Assembly (NCBI GenBank): GCA_014860725.1
Contig: JACZJD010000428.1
Span: 1 to 12,273, forward strand
Direction of reading: 5' to 3'
From: Aquamicrobium sp.
Lineage (GTDB): Bacteria > Pseudomonadota > Alphaproteobacteria > Rhizobiales > Rhizobiaceae
DNA length: 12,273 bases
The notes beneath the pieces were generated by a model. It ran no database searches. It saw only the letters and a list, made by a program, of their open reading frames with translations, and had not been told where the DNA came from. The number at the start of each line of letters is the position of its first letter. Within the stretch, counting starts at the first letter, position 1. Below are positions 1 to 7,758 of this stretch, in pieces. The position numbers were made by a program, and so were the translations under genes.

Positions 1-650
1 CCTTCCGCGTTTCCGGCGAGGAACATCTCGATCGCGCGCGGCATGAAGCTGCTGTCGACGTCCTCGATCGGAGGCTCGCCGTAGAGGGCACGGCGCACCA
101 GGGGCAGCACGGCCATGGCCAGGAAAATCTGCGAGCGCAGCATCAGCTCCTTGGTGTCCATGGCGCTGAACGGAGGGTCTTCGCGCAGCACGCGGCTGAC
201 GATGGCGGAGACGCGCTCGATGCCCGACCGGGAGCGCGCCGCGGTGACCGCGGGGAAGCGGCCGGCCTCCGCCGCCATGATGCGCTCGAAGGCGATGAAG
301 CGCGGCTCGGTCAGCACGGCGACCAGCTTGCGGGCGAAGTCTTCCAGCCGCAGCGGCAGGGCGCCCTTGCGGACGCGCACGGCCTCCAGCTCGGCGATCT
401 TGCGATCGCTGCCGCGCTCGACCGCCGCCAGGAAGAGGTCGTCCTTTCCCGGGAACCGCGCATAGAGGGTCCGCTTGGAGACCTGCGCCCGGCGCGCGAC
501 CTCGTCCATCGTCGTGCGCTCGTAGCCGAGCTCGACGAACAGATCCTCGGCCGCGGCGGTGATGCGCGAGGAGATTTCCCTCGCCGCCTCGGGAGTGGGC
601 CTGCCCGCCTTGCGGGCGGCGGCCGACGACGGCCTGTCGTCATTTGTCAC
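1..650 (-). CDS. TetR/AcrR family transcriptional regulator (C-terminus beyond window)
   Basis: This is a DNA-binding repressor of the TetR family; 216 codons are visible and the stop lies left of base 1. After a basic tail (residues 1-20), the N-terminal helical DNA-binding domain spans about 22-75. Its helix-turn-helix reads TTMDEVARRAQVSKRTLYARF (residues 46-66, shown here in family-typical form), followed by the usual GKDDLF. The remainder is an all-helical ligand/dimer domain resembling AefR/AcrR-type C-termini. I chose the GTG at 650 because GAGGAG lies six bases upstream. The ATG seven bases further in is in another frame and gives a non-TetR translation. It is transcribed away from the membrane-protein gene at 942, and an AT-rich near-palindrome sits just upstream, suggesting autoregulation. 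The family is clear; the ligand and targets cannot be read from sequence. The export operon further right is a plausible target, since TetR proteins often control such pumps, but this is inference. Confidence 0.9.
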   Translation of the reverse strand, partial: MTNDDRPSSAAARKAGRPTPEAAREISSRITAAAEDLFVELGYERTTMDEVARRAQVSKRTLYARFPGKDDLFLAAVERGSDRKIAELEAVRVRKGALPLRLEDFARKLVAVLTEPRFIAFERIMAAEAGRFPAVTAARSRSGIERVSAIVSRVLREDPPFSAMDTKELMLRSQIFLAMAVLPLVRRALYGEPPIEDVDSSFMPRAIEMFLAGNAE

Positions 651-668
651 TTGCAACTCCTCGGCGAA

Positions 669-690
669 TATTTATACATATACGTACCAT
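669..690. promoter_or_regulatory. AT-rich near-palindrome, candidate TetR operator/promoter
   Basis: In an otherwise very GC-rich gap, this block is AT-rich and contains TACATATACGTA (675-686), a palindrome with one mismatched pair. It lies 19-40 bases upstream of the regulator's GTG. On the minus strand it includes TATAAA, a possible -10, but I see no good -35. On the plus strand TTGCAA (651-656) and TATACA (673-678) are 16 bases apart and could form a weak promoter. TetR-type repressors commonly bind such palindromes over their own promoters; binding here is inferred. Confidence 0.4.
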
Positions 691-704
691 TCTTTGCCGC
701 GGTT

Positions 705-742
705 CCGGCTTCGAGTCCGGTAGACGGCTCTTTTTTCCTTTT
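705..742 (+). terminator. Intrinsic terminator with an overlapping alternative hairpin
   Basis: On the plus strand GAGTCCG (713-719) pairs with CGGCTC (725-730) around loop GTAGA, giving six base pairs and one bulged T. Six T, two C and four T follow at once (731-742). This is the classic shape of a Rho-independent terminator. A second hairpin, CCGGCT (705-710) with AGTCCGG (714-720), uses the same bases as the left arm of the terminator, so the two cannot form together. It could end a very short transcript started in the AT-rich block, or attenuate transcription into the gene at 942. There is no plus-strand gene to its left. Confidence 0.5.
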
Positions 743-745
743 GAC

Positions 746-760
746 CATGGAAGCTCCATG
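746..760. repeat. Short inverted repeat, 6-bp arms
   Basis: CATGGA (746-751) and TCCATG (755-760) form a perfect inverted repeat around AGC. It directly follows the T-tract of the terminator and precedes the membrane-protein gene by about 180 bases. It may be a small hairpin in the leader or a protein-binding site. It is short enough to be chance. Confidence 0.3.
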
Positions 761-941
761 AAGTCCAAACGCCTGACGCCGCACGACGATCGTTTTCCGC
801 AGCGGCGATCCCGCGGGTCGCGGTGCGGGGCGGCGGCATGAGGAGCCGCGACGCCGCGCGCTCCGGCGCGGGACCGCAACCTTGCGCGGCCGGCCGCGTT
901 GTGAAGGGCGGGGTCGGCGGGCACGATGCCGACGGGTCGGC

Positions 942-1634
942 GTGAAAAGCAAGAAGATGCGCCCGGCAAACAAGTTTCATCTCCACATCCTGCTCACGCT
1001 GCTGGCCATGCCGGTGCTGATCGCCGTGCCGTTCCTGTTCGAAACGGAGGAGATGCGCGAATTCTATGTGAGCGAGGGCGGCCCGGTTCAGATCCTCTCC
1101 GCCGCCGGCTACCTGATCGTGATGGTGACGCTGGTGCGGGAGATGTCGTGGCGGGCGCTGTCGGAGCGCTGGTATCTCGTCGCCATCCCGCTCGCCATGT
1201 GCCTGCGCGAGATGGATTTCCACGCGCATCTGACCACCTACAGCATCACCAAGACGTCGCTCTACACCTCCGCCGAGGTGCCGCTGGCCGAGAAGCTGTT
1301 CGGCGTGTCCATCTTCGCCGTGCTGGGCGCGGCGTTCTTCCTGCTCGCGAAGAATCACCTCGCAGCGTTCCGGCGGGGCCTGCGCAGCGGCGATCCGACC
1401 GCCCTCGGGATTGCGGCCGCAATGGCCTGCATGGTGGTCTCCAAGGCGCTCGACGGCGCGGCGTCCAATCTGGACTTTCTCGGGCTCGACATCGAGCTCA
1501 CCTATCTTTCCGTCGCCGTCGAGGAAGTGCTGGAGCTCGGCGTTCCGATGTTCCTCGCAATCGCGACCTTCGCCGCCTTTCCGGCGGACCTCGCCGGGCA
1601 CAGGCCGGCGGACACCGCCGGCCCCTACCGTTGA
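942..1634 (+). CDS. Uncharacterised multi-pass inner-membrane protein
   Basis: A 230-residue hydrophobic protein that I do not recognise by name. About six membrane segments are visible (roughly residues 14-33, 48-66, 76-90, 119-136, 153-172 and 187-213), after a lysine-rich N-terminus that should sit in the cytoplasm. Charged residues lie in or beside the helices: R89-E90-x-D92-x-H94, S167-K168-x-L-D171 and E194-E195-x-x-E198. Such clusters suggest a metal site, proton pathway or intramembrane enzyme, but no function can be assigned. The start is uncertain: GTG 942 gives the basic leader, ATG 957 is also possible, and neither has a strong ribosome site. GTCGGC (913-918) and GCCGAC (928-933) could form a hairpin just upstream. 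It faces the stress-protein gene tail to tail, 39 bases apart. Confidence 0.75.
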   Translation: MKSKKMRPANKFHLHILLTLLAMPVLIAVPFLFETEEMREFYVSEGGPVQILSAAGYLIVMVTLVREMSWRALSERWYLVAIPLAMCLREMDFHAHLTTYSITKTSLYTSAEVPLAEKLFGVSIFAVLGAAFFLLAKNHLAAFRRGLRSGDPTALGIAAAMACMVVSKALDGAASNLDFLGLDIELTYLSVAVEEVLELGVPMFLAIATFAAFPADLAGHRPADTAGPYR

Positions 1635-1673
1635 CGTTCCTCGGGCCATAGCGCGGGGCCGGCCACGGGCGGG

Positions 1674-2519
1674 CTATCGCGACAGAAGGATGGGAATGCC
1701 GGGGTTGCCGAGCAGCGTCTGGGTCGCGCTGCCGAACACGAACTCCGTGATCTTCGGCTGCCCGAACGCGCCCGTCACGATCAGGTCAGCCTCGATCTCG
1801 CGGGCCTTCGCGAGGATGATCTCGCCGGCATGGCCGCCCTGCAGGCGCTCCAGGACGACCGGGACGCCGTAGCGGGCGAGATGGCGCGATATGTCGGTGC
1901 CCGGGTCCTGGCCGAGCAGGCGGGAAATCTTGGGCTCGGGCACGACGACGACGCGGACCTCGTCCGCCTCGACGAGAAAGGGCATGGCGTCGGAGATCGC
2001 CCGCGCCGCCTCCCGGCTGGCGTTCCATCCGACGACCACCTTGCGCACGGGCCGGTCGGCCGGCCAGGACGGCGGGACGAGGATCGACGGCGTGCCGGAG
2101 GCGAAGATGACGTCTTCCGAAAGGGTGAGCGCGCTCACCTGCCGCTCCGGCCGGCGGGACGAGCCGAGCACGGCGAGCCCGGCATGGCGGGCATGCAGCA
2201 TCAGCGCCTCGCCGATCTCGCCGTCGCAGATGCGCAGCTCGCCGGCGACGCCGGATTGCGTCTCGGCCTCGTCCAGCAGCTTGCGGATGGCGGCGACGCT
2301 GTCCTGCTTGCGCTGGCGGTACGCCGCCAGCATGCTCTCGATGGCGCTGCCGCGGGCGAAGCCGGCATGCCGGTCGAGCGACGGCTGCTCGGGCACGAAG
2401 GCGACCGCGAGATGCGCGTTCCATCGTGCGGCCAGCGCCGCGCCGTAGCGAATCTGCGCGCCCTGCACCCCAGCGTCGGCGCCGTCCTGATAGGCGACTA
2501 TGTCCTTCGGAGCCTGCAT
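1674..2519 (-). CDS. Universal stress protein, tandem UspA domains
   Basis: A 281-residue cytoplasmic protein made of two UspA-type domains (about 1-140 and 145-281). The C-terminal domain keeps the nucleotide-binding signature G-x-x-G-9x-G-S: G250, G253, G263 and S264, in TGAFGQPK followed by FVFGSA. The N-terminal domain has no such signature, so probably only one half binds ATP. Known members act in survival of stress, starvation or low oxygen; the precise role here is unknown. I chose ATG 2519, not an upstream in-frame start near 2603, because AAGGCGG lies just before it and the extra 28 residues look non-coding and contain part of an inverted repeat. It lies 121 bases after the export operon on the same strand and could be transcribed from it. 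Confidence 0.9.
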   Translation of the reverse strand: MQAPKDIVAYQDGADAGVQGAQIRYGAALAARWNAHLAVAFVPEQPSLDRHAGFARGSAIESMLAAYRQRKQDSVAAIRKLLDEAETQSGVAGELRICDGEIGEALMLHARHAGLAVLGSSRRPERQVSALTLSEDVIFASGTPSILVPPSWPADRPVRKVVVGWNASREAARAISDAMPFLVEADEVRVVVVPEPKISRLLGQDPGTDISRHLARYGVPVVLERLQGGHAGEIILAKAREIEADLIVTGAFGQPKITEFVFGSATQTLLGNPGIPILLSR

Positions 2520-2550
2520 CTTCCGCCTTTCGTGTCGAGCTTCGATCTTC

Positions 2551-2600
2551 CGCTGGCAATCCCGTTCCGGGTTACAGAAGGAAAGCCGAGATTGCCAGCG
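2551..2600 (-). repeat. Perfect 11-bp inverted repeat upstream of the stress-protein gene
   Basis: CGCTGGCAATC (2551-2561) and GATTGCCAGCG (2590-2600) are exact reverse complements separated by 28 bases. A smaller palindrome, CCCG-TTC-CGGG (2561-2571), sits at one edge of the loop. In the minus-strand transcript this would form a long stem-loop ending about 30 bases before the stress-protein start. There is no U-tract, so it is not a standard terminator. It may be an mRNA processing or stability element between the operon and usp, or a protein-binding site. Confidence 0.6.
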
Positions 2601-2640
2601 CATTGACGATGGCGACCAAGGCCCATCCCTGTTTCAGGCC
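2572..2640 (-). other. In-frame hydrophobic extension after the permease amber stop
   Basis: Directly after the TAG that ends the YhhJ-like gene, the same frame stays open for 22 codons to a TAA (2572-2574). It encodes GLKQGWALVAIVN followed by ALAISAFLL, which reads like a single membrane helix with a basic/aromatic edge. There is no ATG; CTG (2637) or TTG (2619) would be the only internal starts. It could be a separate tiny membrane peptide, an amber-readthrough tail, or the former C-terminus of a longer permease. The codons are GC-rich at third positions like the neighbours. Expression is not shown by the sequence. Confidence 0.35.
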
Positions 2641-2650
2641 CTATTTCAGG
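2627..2650. repeat. 12-bp tandem duplication spanning the permease stop codon
   Basis: CCCTGTTTCAGG (2627-2638) is followed at once by CCCTATTTCAGG (2639-2650). The copies differ at one base. On the coding (minus) strand that base makes the difference between CAG (Gln) and the TAG stop of the YhhJ-like permease. Confidence 0.8.
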
Positions 2651-3750
2651 AATGCGCGGAAGCGGCGGAGGGAGAAGGCGAAGAGCGCCGAGCCGATCAG
2701 CGCCAGCATCAGAAGCTGCGGCCAGACCACGTCGATGCCGGCGCCGCGGAACAGGACCGCCTGCGACAGGATCACGAAATGGGTATCGGGCGCGGCGAGC
2801 ATGATGTTCTGGACGATCTCGGGCATGCTCTCGCGCGGGGTCATCGCGCCGGAAAGGACCTGGATCGGCAGCAGCACCAGCATCAGCAGCAGCCCGAACT
2901 GCGGCATGGTGCCCGCCACGGTGGCGAGGAATATGCCGAGCGAGGTCGAGGCGAAGAGCTGCATCGCCGCCCCGCAGAAGAACAGCAGCAGCGAGCCGTG
3001 GATCGGGACCTGCAGCAGGTACTGCACCACGACCGTGAGCGAAAAGGCGGAGACCGCGAGGATGACGAAGCTCATGGACAGGACCTTGCTCAGCATGATC
3101 TCCAGCGGCGTCACCGGCATCACCAGCAGGTGCTCGATGGTGCCGTGCTCGCGCTCGCGGATGAGGGCCGCGCCAGCGAGGATGATCGACATCATGGTGA
3201 TGTTGTTGATGATGCCGGTGATGGCCATCATCCAGCCGCGGTCGAGCTCGGGATTGAAGCGCGCGCGCAGCGACAGGTCGACGGGCAGATCCGCCGCGGC
3301 GCGGTAGCGCTGCAGGAACTCCGCGACCTCGCTGGAGACGATCTGCTGGATATAGCCGCCGCCGGTGAAGGCCTGCATCGAGCGGGTCGCGTCGACGTTG
3401 AGCTGGATCGACGGCGACTTGCCCGCCAGAAGGTCGCGCTGGAAATTCGGCGGAATGTCGAGCGCGAAGGTGTCGAGGCCGTTGTCCATGCGCCGGTCCA
3501 TCTCGGCGATGTCGATCGTCTGCGGCGGCATGAAGTAGGGCTGGTAGAAGGCCATCGCGATGCGGTTCGACAGCGGCGACTGGTCCTCGTCGACGATGGC
3601 GATGGTGGCGCGGTTCAGCGTCTCGGGCACCGACGTCGCGTTGGTGTAGACCGAGACGGTGAAGGTGAAGGCGATCAGGATCGACATGATCGGATCGCGC
3701 AGCAGGCCGCGCAGTTCCTTGATGCCGAGCTGGGCGATGTTCGACAGCAT
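2641..3750 (-). CDS. yhhJ: ABC-2 type permease, YhhJ-like
   Basis: A 369-residue membrane subunit, close to the size of E. coli YhhJ. Order: cytoplasmic N-terminus with KELRGLLRDP, one helix (about 22-40), a large periplasmic domain (about 42-175), then five or so C-terminal helices (roughly 178-200, 225-250, 255-280, 285-305, 345-362). The cytoplasmic loop after the second helix has REREHGTIEHLLVMPVTPLE, the motif region typical of ABC-2 exporters. Its periplasmic stretch (AEMDRRM, then ALDIPPNFQRDL) parallels the C-terminal half of the upstream RbbA-like protein ([20 protein letters not shown]), so the two permease halves are paralogues and probably pair in the membrane. ATG 3750 lies three bases after the stop of the RbbA-like gene. 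It ends at an amber codon within a tandem repeat, with an open hydrophobic stretch beyond. The transported substrate is unknown. Confidence 0.9.
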   Translation of the reverse strand: MLSNIAQLGIKELRGLLRDPIMSILIAFTFTVSVYTNATSVPETLNRATIAIVDEDQSPLSNRIAMAFYQPYFMPPQTIDIAEMDRRMDNGLDTFALDIPPNFQRDLLAGKSPSIQLNVDATRSMQAFTGGGYIQQIVSSEVAEFLQRYRAAADLPVDLSLRARFNPELDRGWMMAITGIINNITMMSIILAGAALIREREHGTIEHLLVMPVTPLEIMLSKVLSMSFVILAVSAFSLTVVVQYLLQVPIHGSLLLFFCGAAMQLFASTSLGIFLATVAGTMPQFGLLLMLVLLPIQVLSGAMTPRESMPEIVQNIMLAAPDTHFVILSQAVLFRGAGIDVVWPQLLMLALIGSALFAFSLRRFRAFLK

Positions 3751-3753
3751 CGG

Positions 3754-6513
3754 TCAGCTTTCCTGCTTCTTCAGCAGCAACACGCCGAGCCCCATCAGCA
3801 CCGGAACGCTGATCAGCAGCGGCAGGAGCGCCGTGCCCAGTTCCTCGAAGCCCAGCGCCTTGGAGAACACGCCCCGCGAGATGGTGGTGAAATAGGTGGC
3901 GGGGTAGATCGACGAGACGACGGCGCCGATCCCTTCGAGCGAGGAGACGGGATCGATGAGGCCCGAATACTGGATCGCCGGCAGGATGGTGATGACGGCC
4001 GTCGCCAGGATCGCGGCGATCTGGCTCCTCACGAAGGCGGAGACCAGGAGCCCCAGCGCCGTGGCGGCCGACACATAGAGCAGCGCGGCAACGAGATAGA
4101 CGGCGAAGCTGCCGGTGAACGGCACCTGGAAGACGAACGCCGCAAAGGCCGTCAGCAGCAGGAAGTTCAGCATGGCGACGGCGACGTAGGGAAGCTGCTT
4201 GCCGAGCAGAAACTCCAGCTTCGTCACCGGCGTGACGTAGAGATTGGTGATCGAGCCCAGCTCCTTCTCGCGCACGACGCTGAGCGTGGCGAGCATGGCC
4301 GGGATGAGGAGGAGCAGAAGCGGGATCACCGCCGGCGCCATGGCGACGAGGCTCTTGATATCGGGATTGTAGCGGTAGCGCAGCTCGAGGTTGAAGGTGG
4401 CCTGCGTCGCCCGCCGGCCCAGCGCCTCGCGCGCCCGCGCCTGCAGCCACGAGGCGTGCATGCCCTGGACATAGCCGCTGACGGTCTCGGCGCGCGACGG
4501 GTTCGACCCGTCGATCCAGCCGCCGATCTGGACGTCCCTGCCGCGCAGGATGTCGCGGCCGAAGCCGGGCGGAATCTCCAGCGCCAGATCGAGCTCGCCG
4601 CCGCGCATGCGCCGGTCCATGTCGGCGTAGTCGGCGATCGGCTCCCGCTCCAGGAAGTAGCGCGAGCCGGCGATCTCCAGCACGTAGTCGCGGCTGATGG
4701 TGGAATCGTCGCGGTCGAGCACGGCGAAGGACAGATCCTCGACATCGGTGCTGATGCCGTAGCCCATGACGAGCATGAGGATGAGGGTTCCGAGCACGGC
4801 CGTGGTGGCCCGGATGGGATCGCGGCGCAGTTCGAGCGTCTCGCGGCGGGCGTAGCTCAGCATGCGGCGCGGATCGAAGAAAGAGCGGACGGATGAAGCG
4901 AAGGGCCTGGGGGTCGATGCTCCATCCGTCCTGTCAGCCTGCCGTTGTGCGGCAGGCTGCATGGCTTGCTCGCCGATCGCTTCCTCCAGATAGGCGATGA
5001 AGGCGCCTTCGAGATCGGCGGCGAGTTTGCTTTCGATAATGGCTTGCGGCGTGTCGCTGACCAGCACCTTGCCCGCATGCATCAGCGAGATGCGGTCGCA
5101 CAGCTCCGCCTCGTTCTTGAAGTGGGTCGACACGAAGATGGTGACGCCGTCCTTGCGGGAGAGGTCGGCGAGGATCTGCCAGAAGCCGTCGCGCGCGACG
5201 GGATCGACGCCCGAGGTCGGCTCGTCGAGGATGAGGATGTCCGGCGCGTGGATCATCGCCACGGCCAGCGACAGCCGCTGGCGGATGCCGAGCGGAAGCG
5301 CGCCGGGCAGCGCGTCCATGACCTCCCCGAGGTCGAAGCGCGTCGCCATCTCCTCGATGCGCGCCGGAATCCGCGCCTCGTCCATCTTGAACAGGCGCGC
5401 ATGCAGGTTGAGGTTCTGCCTGACGGTCAGCTCGCCATAGAGCGAGAAGGCCTGACTCATGTAGCCGACGCGCCGGCGCACCGCCATGTCCTTCGGATCG
5501 ACCTCGTGGCCGAACAGCTTGGCGGTGCCCTCGCTCGCGGCGAGAAGCCCGGTCAGCATCTTCATGGTGGTGGTCTTGCCGCAGCCGTTGGAGCCGAGGA
5601 AGCCGAAGATCTCGCCGCGCGGGATGGCGAAGCTGACATCGTCGACGGCGGTGAAGTCGCCGAAGCGCATGGTCAGGTTCTCGGCCTCGATGGCGTAGCC
5701 GCCCCCGGCATGGTGCGAGGCGGGGGCAATCTCGACCTTGTGGTGGCCGCGGCGGTCCTCTTCGGGCAGAAGCCGGATGAAGGCCGCGTCGAGATTGTCC
5801 GTCCGCGTGCGCTGCAGCAGCTCGGCCGGGGTGCCGGTCGCGAGGATCTTTCCCGCGTTCATCGCCACCAGCCAGTCGAAGCCGGCCGCCTCCTCCATAT
5901 AGGCCGTGGAGACGACGACGCTCATGCCAGGGCGGCCGGCCCGGATGCGCCCGATCAGCTCCCAGAACTGGCGGCGCGACAGCGGATCGACGCCGGTGGT
6001 GGGCTCGTCGAGGATCAGAAGGTCGGGGTCGTGGATCAGCGCGCAGCACAGGCCGAGCTTCTGCTTCATGCCGCCCGACAGCTTGCCGGCCGGACGGTCG
6101 CGGAAGGGCGCGAGCCCGGTGCTTTCCAGCAGGTCGGCGATGCGCGCCTCGCGTTCCTCGCGGTCGTGCCCGAACAGCCGGGCGAAGAAGTCGACGTTCT
6201 CGAAGATCGACAGCGTGAAGTAGAGGTTCCTGCCGAGGCCCTGCGGCATGTAGGCGATGCGCGGGCAGACGCGCCGCCGGTGCCCGGCGGAGCGCATGTC
6301 GCCCTCCAGCACCCGCAGCGTGCCTTCCTGCATCTCGCGCGCGCCGGCGACCAGCGACAGGAGGCTCGACTTGCCGACCCCGTCCGGGCCGATCAGCCCG
6401 ACCATGCGGCCGGCGGGAATGTCGAGCGAGACGCCGTCGAGCGCCCTCGTGCGGCCGTAGGTGAGCCGAAGCCCCTCGAAGGAGGCGACCGGGGGCGGGA
6501 CGATCTCGCTCAT
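3754..6513 (-). CDS. rbbA: ABC transporter fusion: two ATPase domains plus ABC-2 permease, RbbA-like
   Basis: A 919-residue protein of the RbbA/YhiH type; the E. coli protein, described as a ribosome-associated ATPase, is of similar length. ATPase domain 1 has Walker [10 protein letters not shown] (42-50), Q91, signature LSGGM (145-149) and Walker B LLILDEP (165-171), but STAYMEE in place of the switch histidine (position 204). ATPase domain 2 has Walker [10 protein letters not shown] (307-315), Q354, Walker B ILILDEP (426-432) and H464 (VSTHF), but a degenerate signature LPLGIR (406-411). A linker (about 515-550) leads to a permease half with a helix near 570-588, a periplasmic domain and about five C-terminal helices. 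ATG 6513 is preferred because it overlaps the stop of the HlyD-like gene as ATGA, implying coupled translation; an upstream in-frame start (6546) would add 11 residues. It likely works with the HlyD- and YhhJ-like partners as an envelope exporter; a ribosome role is known only from E. coli. Confidence 0.92.
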   Translation of the reverse strand: MSEIVPPPVASFEGLRLTYGRTRALDGVSLDIPAGRMVGLIGPDGVGKSSLLSLVAGAREMQEGTLRVLEGDMRSAGHRRRVCPRIAYMPQGLGRNLYFTLSIFENVDFFARLFGHDREEREARIADLLESTGLAPFRDRPAGKLSGGMKQKLGLCCALIHDPDLLILDEPTTGVDPLSRRQFWELIGRIRAGRPGMSVVVSTAYMEEAAGFDWLVAMNAGKILATGTPAELLQRTRTDNLDAAFIRLLPEEDRRGHHKVEIAPASHHAGGGYAIEAENLTMRFGDFTAVDDVSFAIPRGEIFGFLGSNGCGKTTTMKMLTGLLAASEGTAKLFGHEVDPKDMAVRRRVGYMSQAFSLYGELTVRQNLNLHARLFKMDEARIPARIEEMATRFDLGEVMDALPGALPLGIRQRLSLAVAMIHAPDILILDEPTSGVDPVARDGFWQILADLSRKDGVTIFVSTHFKNEAELCDRISLMHAGKVLVSDTPQAIIESKLAADLEGAFIAYLEEAIGEQAMQPAAQRQADRTDGASTPRPFASSVRSFFDPRRMLSYARRETLELRRDPIRATTAVLGTLILMLVMGYGISTDVEDLSFAVLDRDDSTISRDYVLEIAGSRYFLEREPIADYADMDRRMRGGELDLALEIPPGFGRDILRGRDVQIGGWIDGSNPSRAETVSGYVQGMHASWLQARAREALGRRATQATFNLELRYRYNPDIKSLVAMAPAVIPLLLLLIPAMLATLSVVREKELGSITNLYVTPVTKLEFLLGKQLPYVAVAMLNFLLLTAFAAFVFQVPFTGSFAVYLVAALLYVSAATALGLLVSAFVRSQIAAILATAVITILPAIQYSGLIDPVSSLEGIGAVVSSIYPATYFTTISRGVFSKALGFEELGTALLPLLISVPVLMGLGVLLLKKQES
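4935..4959. repeat. Perfect 10-bp hairpin inside the RbbA-like gene
   Basis: CAGCCTGCCG (4935-4944) and CGGCAGGCTG (4950-4959) are exact reverse complements around the five-base loop TTGTG. It falls in the poorly conserved linker between the second ATPase domain and the permease domain. No T-tract follows on either strand. In the mRNA it would be a very stable stem. Confidence 0.7.
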
Positions 6514-7577
6514 CGCACGAGGTTCGTATCGAGGAAGTCCGGCCACGGCGCTTCGGGATCGACGCGCACATAGGCCATGCCCGGAAGGCCGGTCTTCACC
6601 TGCTCCAGATATTGCCGCAGCAGCTCGGGCGCGATCTGCGCCCGCACCCGGAACATCAGCTTGAGGCGCTCCTCCTCCGTCTCCACGGTCTTCGGCGTGA
6701 ACTGGGCGACGTCGGAGACGAAGGACACCCTCGCCGGGATGACGTATTGCGGCGCGGCATCCATGACGAGGCGCACCTCGGCGCCGTGCGCCACGCGGCC
6801 GGCCTGCGCCGTCGGCAGGAAGAAGGTCATGTAGACGTCGGAGACGTCGACCATGTTGACGACGCGGCCGCCGCTCGCCAGCACCTCGCCGGGCTGGGCG
6901 ACGCGGTATTGGATGCGCCCGTCCCTCGGGGCCGTCAGCGTCGCATCCGCTATGTCGGCTTCGAGGCTTTCGATGGAAGCTCTTGCCGCCTCGACCGCGG
7001 CCTCTGCATCGACAACCTGCGCCTTGGCCGCGCCTATCGCGGCATCCGAAGCAGCGAGGGACGCCTGTGAGGCGCCCAAAGCCGCTCTGGCCTGACGCTC
7101 TGCGGTCCGGTCATTATCGAGCACCTGCTGCGAGATGGTGTTGTTGCGGAAGAGCTGCTCGGAACGCGCCAGCCGCGCCTCGGCCGCGTCCAGCTCCGCC
7201 TGCCGCTGCTCGACCACGGCCTCGGCCGCCGTGCGTTCGGCCTCGCGCTGGGTGACGAAGCTCTTCGCCGTCTCGATGGCGATCTCGGTGCGGCGCAGTT
7301 GCGCCTCGGCCTCCCGCTTGCGGGCGACGAGCTGGGTGGTGTCCATCTGGGCCAGCGTCTGGCCCGCCGTCACGAAATCGCCTTCGCGGACGAGGATGTC
7401 GCGCAGGCGGCCGCCGGTTTTCGCGGCGACGTCGATGTCGACAGCCTCGAGGCGGCCGTTGCCGCTGGCGATGCCGGCGGGAAGGCCGGCATCGGCATAG
7501 GTGCTCCATGCGTAGTAGCCGCCGGCCGCCGCGGCTGCAATCACGGCTGCGACCAGCCAACCCCTACCCAGCTTCAT
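6510..7577 (-). CDS. yhiI: HlyD-family membrane fusion (periplasmic adaptor) protein, YhiI-like
   Basis: A 355-residue periplasmic adaptor that should bridge the inner-membrane ABC proteins to the outer envelope. Features in order: a short basic tail and signal-anchor helix (about 7-24, alanine-rich), the first half of a lipoyl-like domain (about 40-75, with [19 protein letters not shown]), a long alpha-helical hairpin rich in Ala, Glu and Arg (about 76-190), the second lipoyl half starting at [13 protein letters not shown], then the beta-barrel domain. ATG 7577 is chosen because GGAG lies eight bases upstream; the in-frame GTG at 7586 overlaps that ribosome site. It is the first gene of the operon and overlaps the next by four bases. 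No outer-membrane factor gene is present in the window. Confidence 0.92.
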   Translation of the reverse strand: MKLGRGWLVAAVIAAAAAGGYYAWSTYADAGLPAGIASGNGRLEAVDIDVAAKTGGRLRDILVREGDFVTAGQTLAQMDTTQLVARKREAEAQLRRTEIAIETAKSFVTQREAERTAAEAVVEQRQAELDAAEARLARSEQLFRNNTISQQVLDNDRTAERQARAALGASQASLAASDAAIGAAKAQVVDAEAAVEAARASIESLEADIADATLTAPRDGRIQYRVAQPGEVLASGGRVVNMVDVSDVYMTFFLPTAQAGRVAHGAEVRLVMDAAPQYVIPARVSFVSDVAQFTPKTVETEEERLKLMFRVRAQIAPELLRQYLEQVKTGLPGMAYVRVDPEAPWPDFLDTNLVR

Positions 7578-7730
7578 ATCGACCACTCCAGAGTTGGCGC
7601 CCGGCGCACCGGCCGGGAACGCCCGTGCCGCACGCCGTCAGCGCACGGCTTCGGACTTCCTGCCGCGCCGTGAAGAATCCGCGGGAGCGATGCCGTGATA
7701 TCCCCCGAAGCCCCCAAGCCAGCCGGCCCG
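7578..7730 (-). other. Probable structured leader of the export operon
   Basis: If the promoter at 7731-7758 is used, this 5' untranslated leader is about 147 bases long. It contains two short perfect inverted repeats: CCCGGC/GCCGGG (7600-7605 and 7612-7617) and CCGTGC/GCACGG (7623-7628 and 7643-7648). The first lies about 10 bases upstream of the ribosome site of the HlyD-like gene. No convincing gene or known riboswitch was seen. Confidence 0.35.
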
Positions 7731-7758
7731 ACAATACGGATGATGCGCGTCGAGTCAA
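7731..7758 (-). promoter_or_regulatory. Candidate promoter of the export operon
   Basis: Read on the minus strand, TTGACT (7758-7753) and TATTGT (7736-7731) are separated by 16 bases and each match the sigma-70 consensus well (5/6 and 4/6). Transcription would start near 7724 and run into the HlyD-, RbbA- and YhhJ-like genes. The -35 is overlapped by a TCAAC-N4-GTTGA palindrome, which would suit repression or altered polymerase binding. Confidence 0.5.

Noticed and set aside
1635..1673. Possible bidirectional terminator between the converging membrane-protein and usp genes
   Set aside because: Only ATAGC/GCTAT with a long loop and a GGCCGGCC palindrome; no T-tract on either strand.
2500..4896. 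Very long plus-strand open frame opposite the permease and RbbA-like genes (about 798 codons)
   Set aside because: Its translation is Asp/Glu/Arg/His/Gln-rich with no domain; it is the antisense shadow of GC-rich genes whose minus-strand frames carry clear ABC motifs.
4945..6573. Long plus-strand open frame opposite the ATPase domains
   Set aside because: Same shadow effect; the minus strand has Walker A, signature and Walker B motifs in order.
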